Positions 19,874-27,396 of a DNA stretch of 64,000 nt are shown here, piece by piece. The stretch is from NCBI RefSeq assembly GCF_030814815.1, contig NZ_JAUSVR010000001.1, positions 124,001 through 188,000 of the forward strand, written 5' to 3'. The notes beneath the pieces were generated by a model, which worked only from the letters and a program-made list of their open reading frames with translations, was not told the origin of the DNA and ran no database searches. The stretch's first letter is position 1, and every line of letters begins with the position of its first letter. The DNA comes from Ancylobacter amanitiformis. Lineage in GTDB: Bacteria > Pseudomonadota > Alphaproteobacteria > Rhizobiales > Xanthobacteraceae. Both the position numbers and the translations under genes were made by a program.

Positions 19874-19948
19874 ACAACCAAGAGGCTCGCAACCAAGAGG
19901 CGCGCAACCAAGGTTCACGCAACCAACGGGCGCGCATTCAGGGGCGCG
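19874..19948. repeat. Degenerate tandem repeat, 5 x 15 bp, running into a stop codon
   Basis: Units such as gcaaccaagaggcgc: copies 1-2 nearly identical, copies 3-5 more diverged. The array begins downstream of the hydrolase gene and its last copies include that gene's stop codon (19938-19940) and final codons. Confidence 0.9.
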
Positions 19949-20690
19949 CGTTGAGAAAGGCGAGCGCGGCTTCCTTGAACACCTTGTCGCCCACCGCCAG
20001 CATATGGTCGCGGTCGGGAATATCCACCACCTGCGCGCCGGGAATCAGCGCGGCCAGCGGACGTGCCGCGCCCGACACCGCGTCCTTGGTGCCGATGGCG
20101 ATCAGCGTCGGCACGCCGATGCGCCCCACGTCCTCGCGCGTGAGCGTGCGGCGCGAACCATAGATGCACGCGGCCAGCGCCCGCCGGTCACTTTTCGTCA
20201 CCTCGGCGAACATGCGGAAGGTGCGCCCGGTCGGGTCGGTCACATCCTCGAGCGAGGGGGCGAGCAGCGCCTCGGCCACCGTCACCGGCAGGCCGGCGCC
20301 TTCCACCAGATGAATGCCGATGCCGCCGAGGATGAGCGATCGCACCCGCTCGGGTGCTTCCAGCGCGAGACAGGCGGCGATCCGCCCGCCCATGGAATAG
20401 CCCATCACATCGGCGCGCGGCAGGCCGAGGTGATCCATCAGCGCCAGCGCGTCCCGTGCCATGATGGCGGGGTCATAGGCCTCGCGCTCATAGAGCTTGG
20501 TGGACGCGCCGTGGCCGCGATTGTCGAAGGCGATCGCCCGCCGCCCGGCGCGCACCAGCGTCGACATCCAGCCCGGCCCGACCCAGTTGATTTCCTTGGT
20601 CGAGGCGAAGCCGTGAATGAGCAGGACCGGCTCGCCCTCCCCCTCGTCGAGATAGGCGAAGTCGAGATCGTTATGGGAGAAGGTCGGCAT
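19938..20690 (-). CDS. Alpha/beta-fold hydrolase
   Basis: A 250-residue alpha/beta hydrolase. The oxyanion region HGFASTKEINW, nucleophile elbow GYSMGG, acid in AIGTKDAVSG and His in DRDHMLAVGD give a complete Ser-Asp-His triad. It resembles small esterases or 3-oxoadipate enol-lactonase-like proteins; the substrate is not predictable. ATG at 20690 (MPTFSHNDLDFAYLDEG) is chosen, since longer in-frame starts only add Arg-rich text without homology. The last codons and stop lie inside a 15-bp tandem array. Confidence 0.88.
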   Translation of the reverse strand: MPTFSHNDLDFAYLDEGEGEPVLLIHGFASTKEINWVGPGWMSTLVRAGRRAIAFDNRGHGASTKLYEREAYDPAIMARDALALMDHLGLPRADVMGYSMGGRIAACLALEAPERVRSLILGGIGIHLVEGAGLPVTVAEALLAPSLEDVTDPTGRTFRMFAEVTKSDRRALAACIYGSRRTLTREDVGRIGVPTLIAIGTKDAVSGAARPLAALIPGAQVVDIPDRDHMLAVGDKVFKEAALAFLNARP

Positions 20691-20724
20691 GGTGCGCAGG
20701 TTCCGGCAACAGGGAGCCGGCAAC

Positions 20725-21795
20725 CTAGAGAGCGAGGCCCGGCCTGCCAAGCGCTGCGGCGGAAACCGCACCAAGCGCCGCGGCGGAAACCGCCATGGCC
20801 GCATGAGGGGCCCGCCGCCCTGTTTGGCCGGTCGGGCGGCGGCGTTTCCACAAGGGACGCACGCCCGCCACCACCATGGCGTTGAAGGCGGAGACCAGCC
20901 CGAACAGGTTGATGGCCGCCGCGATCACCCAGAAGGCGAGCTTGGCGATCGCCTCGGTGACGAACAGCGCGCCACGCCCGAGCGTCTTGAAAATGGCCAG
21001 CGTCTGCCCGCCCTTCACGTCGGCCAGCCGCGCGAGGCGCCCGGCCCCGGCCGCATCATCGACATGGGCCAGCCCGGCGAAGGTGGCGCGCGTGCCGGCC
21101 CTGGACCCGGCGCGGCCGATATCGGCCAGTGTCGCGGCGGCCTCGACCCGGCGCCCGCCGCGAAGCGCGCCCGCGATGTCGCCCGCCAGCCGCGCGCCCA
21201 CCACGCCGGCCCGTCGCGCGCCCTTGATCAGGCTCAGCCCGGCCCGCAGCGTCAGCGGCGCGCCGAAGGCGGCATAGGTGGCGCCGGTCGCGACAATCCC
21301 CGCGCCGGCCAGGCCCACCATCAGCTTATCCACCGGCTCGCCGCTCGCCCAGTGCAAGGCCTCGCGCCCGAGGTCGCGCACGTCGCCCCACACGGTGAGG
21401 TCGCCGGTCGCCGCCCCGGCCAGACCCGCCAGATCCTCGCCCTCGCCGGTCACGAAGCCCTTGCCAAAGGCACCGGCTCCGCGCGCCGCGACCATCGCCG
21501 TGCTGTTGGCCAGCGTGACGCGGGCGCGCAGGGCCGGCGCGATCTCGATCCCGCGCGCGTCGGCCAGCGCGACATAGCTCGCGGCCAGTTCGCCATCCTT
21601 TGCCGCCAGCGCGCTTTCGATCTCGCCGGCCACCAGCGCCGGCGTCAGCACGCGCGACAGTTCGATATCGGCGATGCGCGCCGCGTCATCCTGCGCCAGG
21701 GCGAGGTCCAGAGCGTAGCGCCCCGCCGGCAGCACCCAATGGGCGGCGCCGGCAAAGGCGAGCAGGAAAGCGGCGGCGGCAAGGAAACGACGCAT
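20725..21795 (-). CDS. Membrane-associated protein of unknown function
   Basis: A 356-residue protein that I do not recognise. It has an N-terminal hydrophobic signal/anchor (RRFLAAAAFLLAFAGAAHWV), an Ala-rich mid-region with glycine-rich helices, one or two more hydrophobic segments (LMVGLAGAGIVATGATYAAF; AFWVIAAAINLFGLVSAFNA) and a basic cytosolic-like patch WKRRRPTGQTGRR. The C terminus is an octapeptide repeat (SAAALG twice) created by an in-frame 24-bp duplication. ATG at 21795 is preferred because it places the hydrophobic segment at the N terminus. No neighbours suggest a role. Confidence 0.65.
   Translation of the reverse strand: MRRFLAAAAFLLAFAGAAHWVLPAGRYALDLALAQDDAARIADIELSRVLTPALVAGEIESALAAKDGELAASYVALADARGIEIAPALRARVTLANSTAMVAARGAGAFGKGFVTGEGEDLAGLAGAATGDLTVWGDVRDLGREALHWASGEPVDKLMVGLAGAGIVATGATYAAFGAPLTLRAGLSLIKGARRAGVVGARLAGDIAGALRGGRRVEAAATLADIGRAGSRAGTRATFAGLAHVDDAAGAGRLARLADVKGGQTLAIFKTLGRGALFVTEAIAKLAFWVIAAAINLFGLVSAFNAMVVAGVRPLWKRRRPTGQTGRRAPHAAMAVSAAALGAVSAAALGRPGLAL
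20747..20794. repeat. In-frame 2 x 24 bp duplication at a protein C terminus
   Basis: Two adjacent 24-bp units differing at two positions, both coding, eight codons each, ending seven codons before the stop of the unknown membrane protein. Confidence 0.9.
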
Positions 21796-21845
21796 GGCGG
21801 GGAAGGGCTGCACCCGATGAAACGACCCTGACGTCATGCCCGGCC

Positions 21846-21887
21846 TTTGTGGCGAAGCCATGGGTGTTTGTGGCGAAGCCATGGGTG
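21846..21887. repeat. Perfect tandem repeat, 2 x 21 bp
   Basis: Two identical 21-bp units (core tggcgaagccatgggtg) in the 262-bp gap between the divergent unknown membrane protein and the zf-CHCC protein, about 50 bp upstream of the former's start. Confidence 0.95.
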
Positions 21888-22058
21888 GAGGAAACCGTCG
21901 GAGGCGATGGGAGGGGCGCCATCATTGGCCGCCGGATCCGTCACGCATCCCCGCGCGACGCGCCATCCCCTGCCCCGGCGCGCAAGCACCTTGGCCGCCG
22001 CGTTTCCAGCGGCTATGGTCCCGCCGGATCGAAACACGAGCGCGGACAGGCGGATATC

Positions 22059-22307
22059 ATGGCGGGCCACGTCGTTCCCCACTTCCACAATTCGGCGGGC
22101 GTGCCGAAAATCTTCATCGGTGCCAAGGAGTTCATGTGCGTCGGGGCGGAGCCGCCCTTTGACCACCCGCATGTGTTCCTCGACATGGGCGCCGATCACG
22201 AAATCGTCTGCCCCTATTGCTCGACCCTCTATGTCTTCGATTCGAAGCTGCATGGCGCGCAGACCAATCCGCCGGGCGCCCTCTACGAGACGCCGGCCGC
22301 CGCCTGA
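22059..22307 (+). CDS. Zinc-finger (zf-CHCC / NDUFS6-like) protein
   Basis: An 82-residue protein with the zf-CHCC pattern: EFMCVGAEPPFDHPHVFLD and HEIVCPYCSTLYVF supply a Cys-His-Cys-Cys set. This domain is related to the zinc subunit NDUFS6 of mitochondrial complex I, and in Alphaproteobacteria it is a small free-standing protein; whether it binds complex I here is unknown. Start ATG at 22059 follows ggacagg. The FAD monooxygenase gene follows 31 bp downstream. Confidence 0.9.
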   Translation: MAGHVVPHFHNSAGVPKIFIGAKEFMCVGAEPPFDHPHVFLDMGADHEIVCPYCSTLYVFDSKLHGAQTNPPGALYETPAAA

Positions 22308-22338
22308 ACGGGTGGCATCCTGACCGGGTGGACATGAC

Positions 22339-23517
22339 GTGTCGCAACGCCACATCCTTGTCGCCGGGGCCGGCATAGGCGGGCTGGCGGCGGCGCTCGC
22401 CCTCGCCCGCGCCGGCTGTCGCGTCAGCGTGATCGAGCGGGCCGGAGCGATCGAGGAAGTCGGCGCCGGCGTGCAGCTTGCCGCCAATGCCACGCGCTGC
22501 CTCCTCGCGCTCGGCGTCTATGAGCGCGTGCGCGACATGGCCGTCGAGCCCGCCGGCTTCGCGGTGATGGACGGGCGCAGCGGGCGCGTCATCACCCGTG
22601 CGCCGATGGGGGCGGCGGTCGAGGCGCGCTTCGGCGGGCCCTTCATCGTCATTCACCGCGCCGACCTGCAGGCCGCGCTGGCCGCGGCGGCGCGCGAAAT
22701 GCCGGCCATCGATATCCGCCTCGGCCGCACGGTGCGCGGTTTCACGCAAGCCGCCGATCGTGTCAGCGTGCATCTGGCGCGCGGCGAGGGCAGCGAGACG
22801 CTGGAGGCCGATGCGCTGGTGGGGGCGGATGGCCTGCGCTCGGCGGTGCGCGGCGTGCTTTATCCCAATGCACGGCCCTCCTTCCGCCACCGCGCGGCGT
22901 GGCGCGCCACCGTGCCGGCAAGCGCCCTGCCCGCGCGCCTCGCCGACCCGGTGACGCGGCTGTGGCTGGGGCCGGGCGCGCATCTGGTCTCCTATCCCGT
23001 GAAGGCCGGCGCGGCGATCAACCTGGTCGCCGTCACGCCGGACGCGCGCGAGGTGCACGGCTGGAATCTCGAAGGGCTGCCGGGCGAACTCATCGCCCAT
23101 TACCGCGACTGGAGCGCGGACGCCCTCGCCCTGCTCAAGTCCCCCGACCGCTGGTTGCGCTGGGCGCTGTTCGATCTCGACCCCCTGCCCGCCTGGGGAA
23201 CCGGGCGGGTGACGCTGCTGGGCGACGCCGCCCATGCCATGCCGCCCTTTCTGGCGCAGGGCGCGGCGCAGGCGATCGAGGATGCGGTGGTGCTGGCCGG
23301 CACGCTGAAGGAGGCGGGCGACATTCCCGCCGGCCTGCGTCGCTATGAGGCCCTGCGCCAGCCGCGCACGGCACGGGTGCAGCGGGCGGCGCGATCGATG
23401 GATCGCCTCTATCATCTCGCCGGCCCGGCGCGGATTGCCCGCGATCTCGTGATGCGCGCGCGCTCGGGCGACGCGGTGCTGGAGCGCTATCGCTGGATCT
23501 ATGACTGGCGCGCGTGA
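22339..23517 (+). CDS. FAD-dependent aromatic-ring-type monooxygenase
   Basis: A 392-residue group A flavoprotein monooxygenase resembling salicylate or 3-hydroxybenzoate 6-hydroxylases. Motifs: GxGxxG in VAGAGIGGLAAALALARAG, the DG motif ALVGADGLRSAVRG, and the second FAD motif VTLLGDAAHAMPPFLAQGAA. It probably hydroxylates an aromatic or similar acid using NAD(P)H and O2; substrate unknown. The start is GTG; there is no ATG at the Rossmann strand. It closely follows the zf-CHCC gene. Confidence 0.9.
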   Translation: MSQRHILVAGAGIGGLAAALALARAGCRVSVIERAGAIEEVGAGVQLAANATRCLLALGVYERVRDMAVEPAGFAVMDGRSGRVITRAPMGAAVEARFGGPFIVIHRADLQAALAAAAREMPAIDIRLGRTVRGFTQAADRVSVHLARGEGSETLEADALVGADGLRSAVRGVLYPNARPSFRHRAAWRATVPASALPARLADPVTRLWLGPGAHLVSYPVKAGAAINLVAVTPDAREVHGWNLEGLPGELIAHYRDWSADALALLKSPDRWLRWALFDLDPLPAWGTGRVTLLGDAAHAMPPFLAQGAAQAIEDAVVLAGTLKEAGDIPAGLRRYEALRQPRTARVQRAARSMDRLYHLAGPARIARDLVMRARSGDAVLERYRWIYDWRA

Positions 23518-23520
23518 CGG

Positions 23521-23576
23521 TTCACGCCGCCACGTTCAAGACTCCACGTTCACCCCGCCACGTTCACGCCGCCACT
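23521..23576. repeat. Tandem repeat, 4 x 14 bp, overlapping the gdx stop codon
   Basis: Four consecutive 14-bp units of the form ttcacgccgccacg (copies 1, 3 and 4 within one or two changes, copy 2 diverged). The fourth copy contains the stop (23564-23566) and the last codons of the minus-strand SMR gene. The array fills the gap to the monooxygenase stop. Confidence 0.93.
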
Positions 23577-23878
23577 TTCAGCCCGGCAATGCCGATGACG
23601 ATGATGACGACGCAGACCAGCTTCATCGGGCTCAGCGCCTCGCCGAGCACCAGCGCCCCAAGCAGCACCGTGCCCAGCGTGCCGATGGCGGTCCACACGG
23701 GATAGGCGACGCTGACCGGCAGGTCCTTGATCGCCAGCGTGAGGAAGGCGAAGCTGGCGCTGACGCTGGCGATGGTCACGACGCTCGGCCACAGGCGCGA
23801 GAAACCATCGGAATATTTCATGCTCAGCGCGAACACGACCTCGAACAGCGCGGCGATGATAAGATAGGCCCAAGCCAT
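23564..23878 (-). CDS. SMR-family exporter, SugE/Gdx type
   Basis: A 104-residue, four-helix membrane protein of the small multidrug resistance family. The N-terminal helix AWAYLIIAALFEVVFALSMK holds the essential Glu13, followed by YSDGFSRLWPSV as in E. coli SugE (KYTHGFSRLTPSV), and SVAYPVWTAIGTLG. This pattern is closer to the guanidinium exporter Gdx (SugE) than to EmrE, so guanidinium export is likely. It works as a dual-topology dimer in the inner membrane. The upstream leader has overlapping hairpins. Confidence 0.9.
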   Translation of the reverse strand: MAWAYLIIAALFEVVFALSMKYSDGFSRLWPSVVTIASVSASFAFLTLAIKDLPVSVAYPVWTAIGTLGTVLLGALVLGEALSPMKLVCVVIIVIGIAGLKVAA

Positions 23879-23975
23879 TATGAGACGCTCCCGCGACGAC
23901 GGCGCGGGGGATGATGTCCCCCTCTGGGTGCCGGTGCCGCAGAATCCTTGTACGGGACGCGCCGCTTATTGGACA
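23879..23975 (-). promoter_or_regulatory. Structured 5' leader upstream of gdx, possible riboregulator
   Basis: Reading the minus strand, two hairpins compete just before the start codon: ggggg-acatcat-ccccc, and cccgcg-ccgtcgt-cgcggg, which share the CCC run. Farther upstream are aaggattctgcgg and cccagaggggg. SugE/Gdx genes in many bacteria sit behind guanidine riboswitches, and a few of these words faintly recall guanidine-I, but the match is poor by eye and needs a covariance search. Confidence 0.25.
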
Positions 23976-24026
23976 AACGCTTAATACTCATCCCATAGAT
24001 GAATCCTGTTCATTCGTGAGGGGCCG

Positions 24027-24968
24027 ATGCGCCGTCTGCCGCCGCTGGGTTCGCTGCGCGCCTTCGAGGCCGCCGCGCGGCTGGAGAGCTTCAAGCTCGC
24101 CGCCGCCGAACTGGGCGTGACGCCCACCGCCGTCAGCCATCAGATCCGCCGGCTGGAAGCCGATCTCGGCCTTGCCTTGTTCGTGCGGCAGACCCGCAAG
24201 GTCGCCCTCACCCCGCAGGGACAGGCGCTGCTGGTGCCGATGCGGGCGGCCTTTGACAGCATGGCCGGGGCGATCGACGAACTGATCGGGGAGGCGCGCC
24301 CGCGCCGGCAGGTGGCGACACTGTCGGCCACCGCCGCCTTTGCCGCGCGGCTGCTGGTGCCGCGCGTCGCCGGCTTTCGCGCCCGCCATCCCGACTGGGA
24401 TCTGCGCCTGCACGCCTCGGACGAACCGGTCGATGTATCGGCGGGCGAGGCGGATGTCGCGATCCGCTATGGGCGCGGCTCCTATCCCGGCCTCGCCGCC
24501 CTGCCCCTCATCGCCGACGGCTTCGCCCCCGTCTGCGCCGCCGGCCTGCCGCTGCGCCGGCCGGAAGACCTCGCCCGCGCGACGCTGATCCATATCGAGC
24601 AACTGCCCTGGACGCGGGAGGCCAGCGTGCCGAGCTGGGAAGACTGGCGCCAGCGCGCGGGGCTCACCCGCCTCGACACTGGCGCCGGCATCTCTTTCAA
24701 CGATGAGGCCAGCGCCATCCAGGCGGTCATTGCCGGCCATGGCGTGGCGCTGCTGAGCCTCGTGATGATCGCTCCCGAACTGGCCGCCGGCACACTGGTG
24801 CAGCCCTTCGGCCCGATCATCGGCGGGCTGTCCTATCACCTCGTCTTCGCGACCTCGGCGGCGGACCAGCCGGCGGTCGCCATGCTGCGCCGCTGGGTGG
24901 TGGAGGAGTTCGCCGCCGCCCCGTCCGCCGCCCCTCCCGCCGCGAGGATCACGCCGACAGGCGCCTGA
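24027..24968 (+). CDS. LysR-family transcriptional regulator (GcvA-like)
   Basis: A 313-residue LTTR. The N-terminal winged helix is typical of the GcvA branch: RRLPPLGSLRAFEAAARLES, then AAAELGVTPTAVSHQIRRLE. The rest is the periplasmic-binding-like effector domain, ending RWVVEEFAAA. It is transcribed away from gdx (149 bp apart) and is followed 159 bp later by a DMT exporter on the same strand. It could control either; LTTRs usually act on the divergent neighbour. Confidence 0.9.
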   Translation: MRRLPPLGSLRAFEAAARLESFKLAAAELGVTPTAVSHQIRRLEADLGLALFVRQTRKVALTPQGQALLVPMRAAFDSMAGAIDELIGEARPRRQVATLSATAAFAARLLVPRVAGFRARHPDWDLRLHASDEPVDVSAGEADVAIRYGRGSYPGLAALPLIADGFAPVCAAGLPLRRPEDLARATLIHIEQLPWTREASVPSWEDWRQRAGLTRLDTGAGISFNDEASAIQAVIAGHGVALLSLVMIAPELAAGTLVQPFGPIIGGLSYHLVFATSAADQPAVAMLRRWVVEEFAAAPSAAPPAARITPTGA

Positions 24969-25127
24969 AGCCACGCGACGCCGATGACGGGAGCACAGGC
25001 TCGCGGCCTGAAAGCCGCGCCTCGCGCCACATATCGATATTTCTTATCGCCCCCATGGAAACAACTCGTTTTCCGATCCAAAGCCGTTTCGCTAGCGTGC
25101 GCCACCGATCGCAAGGGACAAAAGCCG

Positions 25128-26045
25128 ATGCCCGCCGCCGCGCCCGCGCCCCTCGCCGCGCCCCGCACCTTCCTGCCGTTGCCATTGCTGGTGGCGCTGT
25201 TCTGCGTGCTGTGGTCCTCCGCCTTCGCCGGCGCGAAGATGGCGCTGGCGCATTGCCCGCCGCTGACTCTGCTCTCCACGCGGCTCCTGCTGGCCGGCAT
25301 CATCATGCTCGCGCTCGCCTGGGCGGTGGATGGACGCCCGCGCATGGGCCGGCGCGACGTGGCCGCGCTGGTCTTCATCGGCATCCTCAACAACGCGATC
25401 TATCTCGGTCTGAACTGGACCGCGCTCACCTTCACCTCCTCCGCCTATACCGCCGTGCTGACCAGCTGCCTGCCGCTGGTGGTCGCGCTGTTCGCGGGCC
25501 CGCTGCTGGGCGAACGGATGACGCTGGTGAAATGGGCGGGCATCGGCCTCGGCCTCGCCGGCGTCGTGGTGGTGCTGCGCTCGCGTCTTGCCGGGGCGCA
25601 TGAGAGCGTTGAGGGCACGCTGCTCATCGGCGGCGGCATGCTGGCGCTCTCGGCCGGCACGCTCGCCTTCAAGTATTTCGTCCCGCGCGGCGGGGTGTGG
25701 AGCGGCAACGCCATCCAGTGCCTGGCCGGCGGGCTCACCCTGGTGCCGGTGGCGCTGCTGCGGGAGGATTTCCACCAGGTGAACCTGACGCCGGAACTGT
25801 TCGCCGGCCTCGCCTATCTCGTGGTGGCGGTGTCGATCGGCGGCTACGGGCTGTGGTTCTACCTGCTCACCCGCTCTTCGGCGACAGCAGCCTCCAGCCT
25901 GCACTTCCTCATGCCGCCGCTCGGCCTGTTTTTCGGCTGGCTGCTGCTCGGCGAGGCGGTGCCGCCGCTCGACATTCTCGGCATCGCACCGATCGCGCTG
26001 GGCATCTGGCTGGTGACACGCCCGGCGCGCCCGCTCCGGCTTTAA
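25128..26045 (+). CDS. DMT-superfamily transporter (EamA domains)
   Basis: A 305-residue inner-membrane protein with ten hydrophobic segments in two EamA halves: [20 protein letters not shown] begins the first, and the second half ends [12 protein letters not shown]. Such proteins usually export amino acids or related metabolites; the substrate is unknown. ATG at 25128 follows aaggga and begins just before the first helix. Its stop overlaps by 3 bp the stop of the convergent oxidoreductase gene. Confidence 0.9.
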   Translation: MPAAAPAPLAAPRTFLPLPLLVALFCVLWSSAFAGAKMALAHCPPLTLLSTRLLLAGIIMLALAWAVDGRPRMGRRDVAALVFIGILNNAIYLGLNWTALTFTSSAYTAVLTSCLPLVVALFAGPLLGERMTLVKWAGIGLGLAGVVVVLRSRLAGAHESVEGTLLIGGGMLALSAGTLAFKYFVPRGGVWSGNAIQCLAGGLTLVPVALLREDFHQVNLTPELFAGLAYLVVAVSIGGYGLWFYLLTRSSATAASSLHFLMPPLGLFFGWLLLGEAVPPLDILGIAPIALGIWLVTRPARPLRL

Positions 26046-27085
26046 AGCGTGGCCGGCACAAGCTGCAGCGCCATCACCAGCTCATAGGAGCGCGCCTTCG
26101 CCGCGAAATCGTGAACCGGCGTGGTGATCATCAGCTCATCCGCCTGCGTGCTGTCGAGGAAACGCTCCAGCCCCGCCGCCACCCTTGCGGGCCCACCCAC
26201 CAGCACTTTCTCGCGGTTACGGCGCATGAAGGCGCGATCGGCCTCGCTATAGGGAAAGGCCGCCGCCTCCTCCGGCGACGGCACCGGCCCATAATCGCCG
26301 CGCGCCCGCCTGAGTTGCGCGAGGTCGACGCTGCCGGCCAGCCATTCCGCCTCGTCGTCGCTCGGGGCGCACACCACGGAGAGGGCGAGGATGGCGTGCG
26401 GCCGGTCCAGCCGATCGGAGGGCTGGAAGGCCGCGCGGTAGCTCAGCATCGCGTCCAGCACGTCATGCTGGGCGAAATGATGGGCGAAGGCGAACCCCAC
26501 GCCGATCTGCGCCGCCAGCCGCGCGCTGTAGCCGGAGGAACCGAGCAGCCAGAGCGGCGGCAGGTTCACGTCCACCGGCATCACCTTGATGTTGCGATAG
26601 GGATGATCGGCCGGCCAGAGACCGCTATCCCACAGCATCAGTTCTTTCAGCCGGTCGAGAAAATCGTCGCCGGGGTCGATATCCTGCCGCCGGCGCAGCG
26701 CGTGCGCGGTCAACTGGTCGGTGCCCGGGGCGCGGCCGAGGCCGAGATCGACCCGGCCAGGATAGAGCGCCTCCAGCACCTTGAAGCGCTCGGCCACCAT
26801 GAGGGGCGCGTGGTTCGGCAGCATCACGCCGCCCGAGCCGACGCGAATGCGCTGCGTGGCGGCGAGAATCTGCCCGGACATGACATCGGGCGCGCCCGAG
26901 GCCACGGAGGGCAGGTTATGATGCTCCGCCACCCAGAAACGCTCATAGCCGAGCGAATCGACGAGGCGCGCAAGCTCGATCGTGCTGCGCAGCGCCTGCG
27001 GCCCGGTGCCGCCCGACGTGACGAAGGACAGGTCGAGGACGGAGAGCGGGACGGTGGCGAGGCGGTTGCTGGCTTCTCGGGTCAT
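26042..27085 (-). CDS. LLM-class (luciferase-like) flavin-dependent oxidoreductase
   Basis: A 347-residue bacterial-luciferase-like protein of the YhbW/MsnO8 branch. Motifs: [57 protein letters not shown] and [14 protein letters not shown]. Members bind FMN or F420 without tight cofactor and oxidise varied small molecules; no substrate can be read here. It converges on the DMT exporter with overlapping stops. Upstream, its promoter region holds a 3 x 23 bp array. Confidence 0.9.
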   Translation of the reverse strand: MTREASNRLATVPLSVLDLSFVTSGGTGPQALRSTIELARLVDSLGYERFWVAEHHNLPSVASGAPDVMSGQILAATQRIRVGSGGVMLPNHAPLMVAERFKVLEALYPGRVDLGLGRAPGTDQLTAHALRRRQDIDPGDDFLDRLKELMLWDSGLWPADHPYRNIKVMPVDVNLPPLWLLGSSGYSARLAAQIGVGFAFAHHFAQHDVLDAMLSYRAAFQPSDRLDRPHAILALSVVCAPSDDEAEWLAGSVDLAQLRRARGDYGPVPSPEEAAAFPYSEADRAFMRRNREKVLVGGPARVAAGLERFLDSTQADELMITTPVHDFAAKARSYELVMALQLVPATL

Positions 27086-27117
27086 GGCTCTTAGTTGGGA
27101 AGCCGCCCCGCCGCCGC

Positions 27118-27186
27118 AAGACGTTTCCTGCGTGTAACCAAAGACGTTTCCTGCGCGTAACCAAAGACGTTTCCTGCGTGTAACCG
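27118..27186. repeat. Tandem repeat, 3 x 23 bp
   Basis: Three head-to-tail 23-bp units (core acgtttcctgcgtgtaacc), differing only at one or two positions, with no spacers. They start 32 bp upstream of the LLM oxidoreductase start codon, inside its likely promoter. Confidence 0.95.
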
Positions 27187-27320
27187 GGTATGGGCGGTAC
27201 CCGTCCCGCGCCGGACCGGGCGTGGATGGCGGGCCGGCTCGCCGGCGCGGGCGTCGGATGTCACCTCGCTCCTTCAGCCTATCGCCCCATGCGCGATGGA
27301 AGTCGCCGCCCGTCGGATCA

Positions 27321-27326
27321 GTTGCA
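27321..27326. promoter_or_regulatory. Candidate PutA operator half (GTTGCA)
   Basis: The hexamer gttgca, the sequence bound by the ribbon-helix-helix domain of E. coli PutA, occurs 71 bp upstream of putA, followed by a fairly AT-rich stretch (aaggttacactttaacgt) that is the likely promoter. Only one exact copy is seen in this gap. Confidence 0.4.
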
Positions 27327-27396
27327 CCTCATTCCTATCAAGGTTACACTTTAACGTCAGGCTACACATCGAGACGCACCTCCAGAGGGAAACCGC

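Noticed and set aside
27118..27186. Possible CRISPR array (three 23-bp repeats)
   Set aside because: The copies are directly adjacent with no spacers, and no cas gene is in the window.
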